DNA of 36,929 bases from Pseudomonadota bacterium (GTDB lineage Bacteria; Pseudomonadota; Gammaproteobacteria; UBA5335). Of this stretch, positions 25,619 to 34,476 are shown one piece after another (the stretch's first letter is position 1; the number at the start of each line of letters is the position of its first letter). Position numbers and translations under genes: made by a program. Where the stretch lies: positions 1-36,929 of the forward strand of contig JAXHTV010000025.1 in the NCBI GenBank assembly GCA_034189865.1, given 5' to 3'. A model generated the notes under the pieces. The model searched no databases, was not told the origin of the DNA, and saw only the letters and a program-made list of their open reading frames with translations.

Positions 25619-27166
25619 TCACACCTTCTTTCCCGCATCCTTCCAATATTCATCCCGAAGCAAGCGCTTATAGAGCTTGCCGGTGGGCAAACGCGGCAAA
25701 GCGGGATTGAAATCTACGGTACGCGGAATCTTGTAGCTGGCCAGGTGACGGGAGGCAAACTCGAGGATTTCCTCCGCCAGTTCCGGCCCCGACGACACAC
25801 CCGGAAGCGGTTCGATCACCGCTTTGACGGACTCCCCCCAATCCTCATCGGGCACTCCGAATACCGCCACGTCCGCGACTTTCGGATGCTGGTGCAGCAC
25901 GGCCTCGATCTCCGCCGGGTAGATGTTCACCCCGCCGGATATGATCATGTCGGTCTTGCGATCGGAGATGTACAACCACCCGTCCTGGTCCAGATACCCC
26001 ATGTCGCCGACGGTGAACATCCCCCCCTGGCGCGCCTTTTCAGTCTTATCCTTGTCCTTGTAGTATTCAAATTCACCCATCGGCGATCCCATATAGATGG
26101 TGCCCACTTCGCCGGGTCCTAGCTCGCCGCCATCGTCATCCAGAATCTTGAGTGTGGCGCCGGGAAAGGCACGACCCACGGTACCCGGATGCTCCAGCCA
26201 TTCTTTGGGCTTGACGTAGGCACCACCGCCTTCGGTGGCCGCGTAGTATTCATAGATCACCGGCCCCCACCATTCCATCATTTTTCGCTTGGTATCCACC
26301 GGGCAGGGCGCCGCCGCATGAATCACACTGCGCAGACTCGATACGTCGTAGCGCGCGCGCACCTCTTCGGGCAGCTTAAGCAAGCGATGGAACATGGTGG
26401 GAACCATGTGCGTTGCGGTCACCCGATACTTTTCGATCCGCTCCAGACAACCCTCCGGCGTCCATTTGTCCATCAGCACCAAACTTTGCCCTTGATGCAT
26501 GGCGCCGGTACTGAAGGCGCCAGGCGCCGCGTGATAAAGCGGCCCTTGCGCCAGATGGACCCCTTCCCCGGGCTTAATATCAAACATCGCACTGAGCATA
26601 CTGCCCATCATGGCGGCGGCTTCGGGGGGACCCCCCGTGAGTGCGCGGCGCACCCCTTTGGGCCGACCGGTGGTGCCCGAGGTATACAGCATCAACTGTC
26701 CTGCTTCGCGGTCGGGAGGGGCGGTTTCGGGCTGTCCCTCATGCAGCGAGGCATATGGACGAAACCCGCTGATCTCGCCAACGCTGAAACGTCGGTCCAC
26801 CGGGAATTTGAGCGCTTCGGCAGCGGTCCGCGCCGCCTCGGCGTAACGTGCATTGGCGACAAAGGCTTTGGCTTCGGAGTTCTCTAAGATATATGCAATT
26901 TCTGGCCCGGTGAGATGGTAATTGATGGCGGTCATATACAGCCCGATTTGCTGTGTCGCCATAAAAACCTCGATCCACGCCGATTCGTTGGGCAACAGCA
27001 CGGCAACGAGATCACCCCGCTTGAGCCCTAACGAACGCAGGCCATGGGAAAGCTGGTTGACCCGTCGCCCCAATGCGCCAAAGCTCATCTCTTCGCCATC
27101 ATCCGTGACCAACGCCAAACGATCCGGGTCCTGTGCGGCCCATGCCCAAAATCCGTAGGTCGCCAT
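25619..27166 (-). CDS. AMP-forming acyl-CoA synthetase, second paralogue
   Basis: The 515-residue ANL ligase has P-loop LYTSGTTGRPKGVRRAL, YEYYAATEGGGAY in the A5 position, FTVGDMGYLDQDGWLYISDR at the hinge, ISGGVNIYPAEIE, and the C-terminal LPTGKLYKR with the adenylation Lys. It differs from the ligase at 16685 throughout the substrate-binding half, so the two probably activate different acids. The start MATYGFWAWAAQDPD has AGGAG about 10 bases upstream; longer starts are unlikely. It follows a ketopantoate-reductase-like gene by 96 bases. Substrate chain length is unknown. Confidence 0.91.
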   Translation of the reverse strand: MATYGFWAWAAQDPDRLALVTDDGEEMSFGALGRRVNQLSHGLRSLGLKRGDLVAVLLPNESAWIEVFMATQQIGLYMTAINYHLTGPEIAYILENSEAKAFVANARYAEAARTAAEALKFPVDRRFSVGEISGFRPYASLHEGQPETAPPDREAGQLMLYTSGTTGRPKGVRRALTGGPPEAAAMMGSMLSAMFDIKPGEGVHLAQGPLYHAAPGAFSTGAMHQGQSLVLMDKWTPEGCLERIEKYRVTATHMVPTMFHRLLKLPEEVRARYDVSSLRSVIHAAAPCPVDTKRKMMEWWGPVIYEYYAATEGGGAYVKPKEWLEHPGTVGRAFPGATLKILDDDGGELGPGEVGTIYMGSPMGEFEYYKDKDKTEKARQGGMFTVGDMGYLDQDGWLYISDRKTDMIISGGVNIYPAEIEAVLHQHPKVADVAVFGVPDEDWGESVKAVIEPLPGVSSGPELAEEILEFASRHLASYKIPRTVDFNPALPRLPTGKLYKRLLRDEYWKDAGKKV

Positions 27167-27262
27167 AACGACTTGTCTCCTCTTGGTTAACGCGTATGTT
27201 GTGGCATCTTCTCTGGATGCCTGCCTCACTCGAGTGCCTTATCAAACCAATGTGTTAGCTTC

Positions 27263-28219
27263 TTAGGCTCCCTGCGAGGCCACTGATTGCATTCGCCGCT
27301 GTTGAATTTTCATAAGCTGCAGCAACGTCTCCAAAACCGGAACCGGCACTCCCAATCGATGCGCGGCACTAACTGCTCGGCCCAGCACCGCATCCACCTC
27401 CATCGGACGACCGTGCTCGAAATCCAGCGCCATACTGGTCTTGTAGGGCGGCATAGCCCGGGTACGCTCGATGTTCAGATCCACCACCTCATCTGGTAAG
27501 GGGTGACCCTCGGCAGCGGCTATGAAGGTGACTTCCCTCATCGCCGAGCGGATCAATCGCTCGCCGCCCTCCGCACTCAATATCGTGGCGGTATCAACAC
27601 CACCCGCCAAAACCGAGACCGGGTTAAACGACGCATTCCAAACGCATTTACCCCAACGCGCGGTTTCGACATCATCCGTGATGTCGCAGGCAATACCGCT
27701 TTGTCGGAATGCTTCGGCCAAGCGTTCGAGCGCGCCGACACCCGGGGCATCGCCATACAAGCCCAGCACCAAATCACCATAAGCGCGATGGACGATCCCG
27801 GCGGGCGCGGCCCGGCTCACGGCAACGAACGCCAACCCGCTGATCAGCGGGTTGTTGGGAAACCGGGCGGCGATGTCCGATTCGATGTGAATACCGTTTT
27901 CGATTAACACGAGGGTGGTCTCGGGCCCCACCGCCGGCTGGATCAACGCCGCCCGGTCAAGTCCATCGATCACTTTTACGCACAGCAGCAGGTAGTCAGG
28001 GAATCCACGATAATCCGCGGGACTGCTGAGTACCTCGCTGGGGCGAAAGGACAAATGCCCCAAGGGACTTTGAATATCAAACCCGCCTTGCTGCACTTGG
28101 GCGTAGTTTCCGCGGCAGACCACGGCGACATCGTGTCCCTGGCGGGCCAACAACCCCCCATAGAAGCCACCGATAGCGCCACCACCGACCACTAAAATAC
28201 GAAGTGGTTCGTTACTCAT
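27263..28219 (-). CDS. 2-dehydropantoate 2-reductase family protein (PanE/ApbA-like)
   Basis: The 318-residue NADP-dependent reductase has Rossmann motif VVGGGAIGGFYGGLLARQG at the N-terminus and ARWGKCVWNASFNPVSVL, which holds the conserved Lys and Asn of the active site. It also carries the C-terminal MALDFEHGRPMEVDAVLG (Glu-containing) and AAHRLGVPVPVLETL. PanE reduces ketopantoate for coenzyme A synthesis; many family members act on other 2-oxo acids. Between an anion symporter and an acyl-CoA ligase it could serve catabolism instead. The ATG at 28219 is chosen for the GGAGAGG before it. Confidence 0.88.
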   Translation of the reverse strand: MSNEPLRILVVGGGAIGGFYGGLLARQGHDVAVVCRGNYAQVQQGGFDIQSPLGHLSFRPSEVLSSPADYRGFPDYLLLCVKVIDGLDRAALIQPAVGPETTLVLIENGIHIESDIAARFPNNPLISGLAFVAVSRAAPAGIVHRAYGDLVLGLYGDAPGVGALERLAEAFRQSGIACDITDDVETARWGKCVWNASFNPVSVLAGGVDTATILSAEGGERLIRSAMREVTFIAAAEGHPLPDEVVDLNIERTRAMPPYKTSMALDFEHGRPMEVDAVLGRAVSAAHRLGVPVPVLETLLQLMKIQQRRMQSVASQGA

Positions 28220-28250
28220 TACCCTCTCCGCGCCCGTCGTCACCGCGTAC

Positions 28251-29696
28251 TCAACCCGTCGTCACGCTGATCCCGATCGGCCAGACCCTAGGCAACCACT
28301 GCATCACAAACAGCGTAACGAGCACCAACGCTATCAGATTCAGGACGATGCCGGTACGCGCCATTTCACGGATCGACAGACGGTGACTGCCAAAGACCAC
28401 CGCATTCGGTGGCGTGGCCACCGGTAGCATAAAGGCATAAGACGACGTCACTGCCACCACCACCATAAACGACAGCACAGGCAAGCCGGCGGCCGCAGCG
28501 AACGCCCCCAGAACCGGGATTAGAAGGGTTGCGGTCGCCGTGTTGGACGTCAGCTCCGTTAACATCAAAACCAACGCCGCGGTGGACGCCAAAATGAGGA
28601 CGGTGGGCATGGCCTCGAGCAAGGTCAAACGCTGACCCAACCATTCACTGAGGCCGGTGCTTTGAAACGCGCCTGCCAGCGCGAACCCCCCACCGAATAG
28701 GATCAGAACGTCCCAAGGCACGGATTTGGCCGATTCCCAATCCAGTAAGCGCTGCCCCGGCCGACCCGACGGGCTGATAAACAGCAACAAGGCACCACAG
28801 AGACCCACGCCTGCATCGTCGATCCGGCCAAACCATTCGGCGGGAAGAAAATCCCGAATAATCCAAAGGCCAGCCACGGCAGAGAACACCATTAAGACCC
28901 GCCGCTCGGGAACAGACAGGGGTCCCAGGCGGGCGAGTTCGTCTGCAATCAGTTGGCCGCTGCCCTGCCCGCCCCCTTGGTCCTCGAATGACGAGTCCAT
29001 GCGCCGGGTGAGGTACCATCCCGCACTGCACAGCATGACAGCAGACAAAGGAACGCCGAAGGCCATCCATTGCGCAAATCCGATCGAGTAGCCATAAAGC
29101 TCGTAGGCGAGACCGGCGAGAATGGCATTGGGCGGTGTGCCAATGAGCGTCGCCACGCCGCCGATGGAAGCGCCATAAGCGATGGCCAACAGAAGCCGCG
29201 ATGCGAATCTTTTATCGCCGACCTCGCTGATGGCCAAGGCTATGGGCAGCATCATCAGTGCGGTTGCAGTATTGCTGATCCACATGGACAAAAAAGCGGT
29301 GGACAACATGAACCCCAGCAACAAACGTCGCGGCTGGTAGCCGATGCGACGAATGGTCTCCAAGGCGATGCGGCGATGCAACTGCCACCGTTGCATGGCG
29401 ATGGCAATGAGAAACCCACCGAGAAAAAGAAAAATCAGGGGATTGGCGTAGGCATTGGCGACCTCGGCGGGCGACGAGACAGACAGCCAAGGCAGAAGAA
29501 CGATGGGCAATAGCGCGGTTGCGGCCAGCGGAATCGCTTCGCTCACCCACCAAACCGCCATCAAAACCGCCAGCGCTGCCACCGGAACGGCATTTTCGGG
29601 CATGCCCAAGTGCTCGCCGGTCCAGAACAAAACAGCAAATGCGGTCAGACCGGTCACAATTCCGATGACGCCCAAGTGTGCTGACTCCTTAGGCAA
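28251..29696 (-). CDS. DASS/SLC13-family sodium:anion symporter
   Basis: The roughly 481-residue transporter has about 11-12 membrane helices. Both signature SNT motifs are present: MWISNTATALMM in the first half and LTSNTATATLLIP in the second, followed by MLPVATPPNAVVFG. The family imports C4-dicarboxylates, sulfate or related anions with Na+. No ATG fits the N-terminus. A TTG at 29696 is preferred because AGGAGG lies six bases upstream; TTG at 29675 (AGGAG, nine bases) and at 29714 are alternatives. It starts 33 bases after the UDP-glucose dehydrogenase stop, so the two may share a transcript. Confidence 0.88.
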   Translation of the reverse strand: MPKESAHLGVIGIVTGLTAFAVLFWTGEHLGMPENAVPVAALAVLMAVWWVSEAIPLAATALLPIVLLPWLSVSSPAEVANAYANPLIFLFLGGFLIAIAMQRWQLHRRIALETIRRIGYQPRRLLLGFMLSTAFLSMWISNTATALMMLPIALAISEVGDKRFASRLLLAIAYGASIGGVATLIGTPPNAILAGLAYELYGYSIGFAQWMAFGVPLSAVMLCSAGWYLTRRMDSSFEDQGGGQGSGQLIADELARLGPLSVPERRVLMVFSAVAGLWIIRDFLPAEWFGRIDDAGVGLCGALLLFISPSGRPGQRLLDWESAKSVPWDVLILFGGGFALAGAFQSTGLSEWLGQRLTLLEAMPTVLILASTAALVLMLTELTSNTATATLLIPVLGAFAAAAGLPVLSFMVVVAVTSSYAFMLPVATPPNAVVFGSHRLSIREMARTGIVLNLIALVLVTLFVMQWLPRVWPIGISVTTG

Positions 29697-29729
29697 TTGC
29701 CGCCTCCTAAGCAATGCGTCTGGCGCTGG

Positions 29730-31076
29730 TCAGCCCTTGTCGACTCCGTTGATCACCGGACGGCCGATCCCGTAGTAGCTAAAACCCAGCTCCCGCAGGG
29801 CCACGGGGTCATACAAATTGCGGCCGTCGAATATCACGGGCTGTTTCAAACGGGCGGCAATTTCACCCAGGTCCGGACTACGAAACAAATTCCACTCGGT
29901 CACCACCACCAAGGCATCGGCGCCGTTCAGGACATCCCAATGGTTCTCGCATAGTGTGAGATGGGGATGATCAGGATAAAGTCGCAGGGTCTCGTCCATG
30001 CTGGCGGGGTCGTAAGCCTGAACTCGGGCTCCCGCAGCCCACAGCGCCTCCATCAACACACGGCTGGGCGCTTCTCGCATGTCGTCGGTGCCCGGCTTGA
30101 ACGCCAAACCCCACAGGGCGAAAGTCCGACCGGAAAGATCGCCTTCGAAGTGAGCCAATATCCTCTGAAAGAGGCGGCGCTTTTGATCCCCGTTCACGGC
30201 CTCGACGGCGCGCAGAATCCGCGCCTCATAGTCCACACCCCGTGCGGTGTGAATCAACGCGCTGACATCCTTGGGAAAACACGATCCCCCATAACCCACG
30301 CCCGGATAGATAAAGTGGAATCCGATTCTGGGATCGGACCCCAAACCGATACGCACGTGTTCAATGTCAGCACCCACCCGTTCGGCGATGTTGGCGAATT
30401 CATTCATCACGCTGATTTTGGTAGCTAACATGGCATTGGCCGCGTACTTGGTCAATTCGGCCGAGACCGCGTCCATCACCAGCATGCGGTCGTTCTTTCG
30501 ATTGAAAGGCGCATAGAGCCGGTGCATGTCAGCAACCGCCCGCTCGTCCTCACTGCCGACGATGATGCGATCGGGCTTCATAAAATCCTGAACCGCGTCG
30601 CCCTCTTTGAGAAATTCCGGATTGGAAACCACGGCGAAGTCGATCTGTTGCCCACGGCTAGCCAGCACCTCCGAAATGGTGTCAGTCACACGCCGAGCCG
30701 TGCCCACCGGTACAGTGGATTTATTCACCACCACCCGATAGTCCACCATGTGCTGAGCAATGGTCTTGGCCACTGCAAGCACGTGCCGCAAGTCGGCCGA
30801 CCCATCTTCGTCGGGCGGGGTTCCCACCGCGATGAACTGGAACAAACCGTGGGCGACACCCGCCGCCGCATCGGTCGTAAAAATGAGGTTGCCGGCCGCG
30901 ATACCCTGGGCGATGAGTTCGTCGAGGCCGCTTTCGCGGATGGGTACGTCGCCTTGGCGCAGTCGCTCCACTTTCGTCTCGTCGATGTCCACACACATCA
31001 CCTGATTGCCCATCTGGGCAAAACAGGCTGCCGTCACCAGCCCCACGTAGCCGCTGCCAAAAACTGTTACCTTCAT
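29730..31076 (-). CDS. ugd: UDP-glucose 6-dehydrogenase
   Basis: The 448-residue enzyme starts at [19 protein letters not shown], the NAD-binding loop. Motifs are NKSTVPVGT (119-126), [11 protein letters not shown], the catalytic Cys266 in GGSCFPKD and [16 protein letters not shown]. It oxidises UDP-glucose to UDP-glucuronate for capsule, exopolysaccharide or lipid A decoration. Upstream in-frame extensions lack family similarity and are dropped. Apart from an FkbM methyltransferase 152 bases upstream, no polysaccharide genes occur here. A weak AAGGG precedes the start. Confidence 0.95.
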   Translation of the reverse strand: MKVTVFGSGYVGLVTAACFAQMGNQVMCVDIDETKVERLRQGDVPIRESGLDELIAQGIAAGNLIFTTDAAAGVAHGLFQFIAVGTPPDEDGSADLRHVLAVAKTIAQHMVDYRVVVNKSTVPVGTARRVTDTISEVLASRGQQIDFAVVSNPEFLKEGDAVQDFMKPDRIIVGSEDERAVADMHRLYAPFNRKNDRMLVMDAVSAELTKYAANAMLATKISVMNEFANIAERVGADIEHVRIGLGSDPRIGFHFIYPGVGYGGSCFPKDVSALIHTARGVDYEARILRAVEAVNGDQKRRLFQRILAHFEGDLSGRTFALWGLAFKPGTDDMREAPSRVLMEALWAAGARVQAYDPASMDETLRLYPDHPHLTLCENHWDVLNGADALVVVTEWNLFRSPDLGEIAARLKQPVIFDGRNLYDPVALRELGFSYYGIGRPVINGVDKG

Positions 31077-31228
31077 GAAATTACACGTACCCTTCTCGCG
31101 AACGATGGTGGACGGCTCAAAACTGCCAAGGCACTGCGCAAATGTACGCTGCCGCCGGGGACGGATTGTATCAGTCGGCGGCCTTCGTGCGCGACGCACC
31201 TGACGCCGCCACGACCGACCCAAAATAA

Positions 31229-31975
31229 CTATTCAAGCCGGGCATACACATCACCGGAGATACTGTCGGGCGAGATTTGCTGTAACTGCTCGATCATCGC
31301 TCGCTCCCCCAGCCACTCGGGCTCGAACCATTGCATTTGTTCGCCCAAAGACCGATTGAACCGGTAATTGCCTAAAGATGCCAAGTATGTCAGACAGGCG
31401 ATAGCCAAATCCGGCCGGGCCGGAAGATACTCGAACGACAATGCCCTCAAGGGCCGGCTTAGCCCCTGAAGCACCTCATACTCGAAACCCTCCACATCGA
31501 TTTTGCAAAATGCCGGCTCACCGAATCGCGCAATCAGGTGATCGAGCGTCAACATATCCACTTCCACCTGCCGATCCCATGACACCCTCCGAAACGACCG
31601 AACCGATGACAGACTCTCAATCCACCGATCAGACATTGTGGTGACGGTCGGTGTGCGGCGGCTGATGTGAAGTGTGGCGTTTCCTGCTTCGGTTCCCAGG
31701 GCGGCAGGAACAATCTCCACTTGGTCAGATCGTCCATACATGTGCTCAAGCCAAGCCAAACACTGCGGTTGAGGCTCGACGGCAACCACCCGAGCGCCCA
31801 ACGCGATCCAGGCACGCACCCGCCCGCCGACATGCGCGCCCACATCGAAGCACAGATCACCCGGACGGATGAATTGACCATAGAATTGCACGGCGCGCCG
31901 GTGGCGACCCGGGTAGGCGTGATACATCCAGAGCGAACGTAGCAGGCCGTAAGCTTGAGAAAAATCCACTTTCAC
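31229..31975 (-). CDS. FkbM-family SAM-dependent methyltransferase
   Basis: The 248-residue protein has the SAM-binding motif [16 protein letters not shown] (about 42-57), the acidic loop [14 protein letters not shown] and the FkbM signature [15 protein letters not shown]. The start is a GTG ([10 protein letters not shown]); no ATG fits before MYHAYPGRH. FkbM enzymes O-methylate sugars or other small molecules, often in surface polysaccharide loci. Its place just upstream of UDP-glucose dehydrogenase suggests a role in a surface glycan; that is inference. It is divergent from the TraB-family gene (111-bp gap). Confidence 0.85.
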   Translation of the reverse strand: MKVDFSQAYGLLRSLWMYHAYPGRHRRAVQFYGQFIRPGDLCFDVGAHVGGRVRAWIALGARVVAVEPQPQCLAWLEHMYGRSDQVEIVPAALGTEAGNATLHISRRTPTVTTMSDRWIESLSSVRSFRRVSWDRQVEVDMLTLDHLIARFGEPAFCKIDVEGFEYEVLQGLSRPLRALSFEYLPARPDLAIACLTYLASLGNYRFNRSLGEQMQWFEPEWLGERAMIEQLQQISPDSISGDVYARLE

Positions 31976-32033
31976 GCACCGTTCTGCTGTTCTTTACCCG
32001 TCGACAATGGCTTGATACCGTGGGCGCCTGCCG

Positions 32034-32048
32034 GCATGCTTCGCATGC
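32034..32048. promoter_or_regulatory. Short perfect inverted repeat in the fkbM/traB-family divergent region
   Basis: GCATGC, a TTC spacer, and GCATGC again form a compact hairpin or operator-like element 39 bases before the TraB-family ATG. No U tail, so it is not a terminator. Confidence 0.25.
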
Positions 32049-32086
32049 GATCTATATCTTGTACTGACCGCAAGTAGAACCCGAGT

Positions 32087-33289
32087 ATGAACGATTTCGC
32101 GGTATCCGAGCCCACTGTTTCAGTCGCCGTCGGTGACACCCAAATCACGCTACTGGGAACCGCCCACGTCTCCCAATCCAGCGTCGACGCGGTCAAGCAC
32201 TTGATCGAGTCCAATCACTTCGATGCCGTTGCGATTGAACTGTGTCCGAGCCGCCATTATGCCCTGACCCGTCCCGATTCCATCGCGCAAATGGATTTGA
32301 TCCAGGTGATTCGGGAAGGCAAAGCCGGGCTAGTGGCCGCCAGCCTGGCCCTTGGCGCCTATCAACAACGTCTTGCCGACCAACTCGGTGTCGACCCGGG
32401 CGGCGAAATGCGGGCCGCCGCCAATGCCGCCGAAGCCGCGCAGTTGCCACTGCTGCTCATCGACCGTGATGTCGGCGTGACGATGCGCCGAATCTACTTC
32501 AGCGTTCCTTGGTGGCAACGCCATGTCTTAGTGGCCGGGTTGCTGGCCAGCCTGCTGTCCCGAGAGCAGATCCGGGAAGAAGACATCGAGCAGCTCAAAC
32601 AAGGCGATATGTTGCACCAAGCCTTCGCTGAGTTCGCCGAACAATCCGAGCATCTCTACCGCGCGCTGATTGAAGAACGCGATCATTACATGGCCGCTCG
32701 TCTGCGCGAAGAAATCGATCGACACCCCCACGGACACATTTTGGTGGTGATCGGAGCCGGACACATGGATGGTCTGGTCAAACAACTTCGCGCCGCCCCG
32801 TCGCAGACGCCTTCCGAGGAAATTGCCGAACTCTCGGCTACTCCGCCATCGCGCCGATGGCCAAAAGCGATTCCCTGGATCATCGTTGGGATTATTTTTA
32901 CCGGTTTTGCCATCGGTTTTGCCCGCAGCCCGGACCTGGGCTGGCAATTGGTCGGGGACTGGGTGCTCATCAACGGAACCCTGGCCGCACTGGGCGCGCT
33001 GGTGGCGCTGGCCCATCCTTTGACCATCATCGGCTCCTTTTTGGCGGCACCGATCACGTCCTTGAATCCGACCATAGGCGCTGGCTTCGTCGCCGGCGGA
33101 CTGGAAGTATGGTTGCGCAAGCCACGGGTGCTCGATTTCAGCAACCTGCGTGCGGACGTCGCGCAACTGCGTGGTTGGTGGCGCAATCGGGTCTCGCGCA
33201 CTTTGCTGGTATTTTTGTTCGTCACATTCGGTTCCGCAGCGGGAACCTACATCGGCGGTTTCCGGATCCTCGAGCGCCTGTTCAACTGA
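32087..33289 (+). CDS. TraB/PrgY-family membrane protein
   Basis: The 400-residue protein has an N-terminal TraB domain with GTAHVS (24-29), ELCPSRH (51-57), LLIDRDVGVTMRR and VVIGAGHMDG, the conserved His/Glu positions of the TraB/GumN (Tiki-like) fold. The C-terminal third (about 265-400) holds several hydrophobic helices, including AIPWIIVGIIFTGFAIGF and LLVFLFVTFGSAAGTYIGG. Related proteins are proposed membrane proteases or pheromone shutdown factors (PrgY); bacterial function is unclear. No SD is strong. It ends by overlapping the convergent dusA stop by 8 bp. Confidence 0.87.
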   Translation: MNDFAVSEPTVSVAVGDTQITLLGTAHVSQSSVDAVKHLIESNHFDAVAIELCPSRHYALTRPDSIAQMDLIQVIREGKAGLVAASLALGAYQQRLADQLGVDPGGEMRAAANAAEAAQLPLLLIDRDVGVTMRRIYFSVPWWQRHVLVAGLLASLLSREQIREEDIEQLKQGDMLHQAFAEFAEQSEHLYRALIEERDHYMAARLREEIDRHPHGHILVVIGAGHMDGLVKQLRAAPSQTPSEEIAELSATPPSRRWPKAIPWIIVGIIFTGFAIGFARSPDLGWQLVGDWVLINGTLAALGALVALAHPLTIIGSFLAAPITSLNPTIGAGFVAGGLEVWLRKPRVLDFSNLRADVAQLRGWWRNRVSRTLLVFLFVTFGSAAGTYIGGFRILERLFN

Positions 33290-34274
33290 CAGCGCTGGCC
33301 GTAGCCGCTGAGCGCAACAGATCCAACGCCTGGGATATCACCGCCGCCGATGCGCCCGAGCCATGGACGTTTTCGCTCAGGTAACGGCGAAAACGCCGCG
33401 CCCCAGGCACCCCCTGAACCAGGCCTGACAAGTGCCGCGTCATGTGGCGCAAGGGTGTGCCGCGCTCGAGCTCCTCGTTCACGTAGGCTTGGTAGCGGGA
33501 AATCACCTCCGCGCGCGAGATTGCTTCGCTGTGTTCGCCGTAAAAAACCGAATCGACGTGACTAAGCAAGTACGCGTTGTGATAAGCGGCACGCCCCAAC
33601 ATCACCCCGTCCACGTATGCGAGCTGCGATTTGGCTTGGTCGAGATCATTCAAGCCGCCGTTGATGATAATCGCAAGGCCAGGAAAATCGCGTTTGAGCC
33701 GGTAGACCGTCTCATAACGCAAGGGCGGAATCTCACGGTTCTGCTTCGGATTCAGTCCGCTCAACCACGCCTTGCGAGCGTGAATGATAAACGTATCGCA
33801 ACCGCCATCAGCCACGGTTGCGATGAATGCCACAAGCGCTTCGTAACTGTCCTGGTGGTCGATACCAATCCGGGTTTTAACCGTGACGGGCAAATCGGCG
33901 GCCTCTCGCATCGCACGAACGCAATCGGCCACCCGGTCCGGCTGTGCCATCAGACAGGCGCCAAAACGTCCGTTTTGCACCCGATCACTGGGACAACCCA
34001 CATTCAAGTTGACCTCATCGTAACGCCATTGCGCGGCGAGACGTACGCACGCCGCAAGCTCCGATGGGTCACTCCCACCCAGTTGCAGGGCCAATGGATG
34101 TTCGCAGTCAGAATAGTCGAGCCAGCGAGCCGGCTTGCCATGGAGCAGGGCACCGGTTGTGACCATCTCGGTGTAGAGTAGAGCATGGCGGCTCATCACG
34201 CGGAACAGATAACGCGCGTGGCGATCCGTATACTCGAGCATCGGTGCAACACAAAACTTTCTATCCAGCGTCAA
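33282..34274 (-). CDS. dusA: tRNA-dihydrouridine(20/20a) synthase DusA
   Basis: The 330-residue flavoprotein has VAPMLEYTDRHARYLFR at the FMN-binding start, YTEMVTTGALLHG, NVGCPSDRVQNGRFGACLM with presumed catalytic Cys107, VKTRIGIDHQDSYE, FIIHARKAWLSGLNPKQNR (split) and INGGLNDLDQ. These match DusA rather than DusB or DusC. It reduces U20/U20a in the tRNA D-loop. The start is TTG with AGGTGG upstream; no ATG precedes the conserved CVAPMLEYTD. It is convergent and 8 bp overlapping with the TraB-family gene and divergent from cbpA. Confidence 0.95.
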   Translation of the reverse strand: MTLDRKFCVAPMLEYTDRHARYLFRVMSRHALLYTEMVTTGALLHGKPARWLDYSDCEHPLALQLGGSDPSELAACVRLAAQWRYDEVNLNVGCPSDRVQNGRFGACLMAQPDRVADCVRAMREAADLPVTVKTRIGIDHQDSYEALVAFIATVADGGCDTFIIHARKAWLSGLNPKQNREIPPLRYETVYRLKRDFPGLAIIINGGLNDLDQAKSQLAYVDGVMLGRAAYHNAYLLSHVDSVFYGEHSEAISRAEVISRYQAYVNEELERGTPLRHMTRHLSGLVQGVPGARRFRRYLSENVHGSGASAAVISQALDLLRSAATASAVS

Positions 34275-34383
34275 CAGCCACCACCTGTGATAAACCCACC
34301 ATCGGGGCGTTAGTTTACCATCGGCGTCTACGAAACGACTTGGAGCGCGTCGCCATCAACATCGGAACGCACCGCTTTTTCCG

Positions 34384-34410
34384 GTTGAAACTGGCAACGC
34401 CCGCCCCAAT
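34384..34410 (+). promoter_or_regulatory. Candidate sigma32 (heat-shock) promoter of cbpA
   Basis: GTTGAAA (34384-34390), a 13-base spacer and CCCCAAT (34404-34410) closely match the sigma32 consensus CTTGAAA-N13-15-CCCCATNT. The cbpA ATG lies about 66 bases after the -10. The match is by eye only. Confidence 0.5.
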
Positions 34411-34476
34411 GTAATAGCTGAAAAAACCGGTGTTTTGGCGCCCTGCGATGCGCCGCTGCTCAATGAACCGTGATGT

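Noticed and set aside
30522-31367. 281-codon plus-strand frame over ugd and its upstream gap
   Set aside because: Antisense to the conserved N-terminal half of the dehydrogenase; no recognisable protein pattern.
33432-34181. 249-codon plus-strand frame antisense to dusA
   Set aside because: Shadow of dusA; composition unlike a folded protein family.
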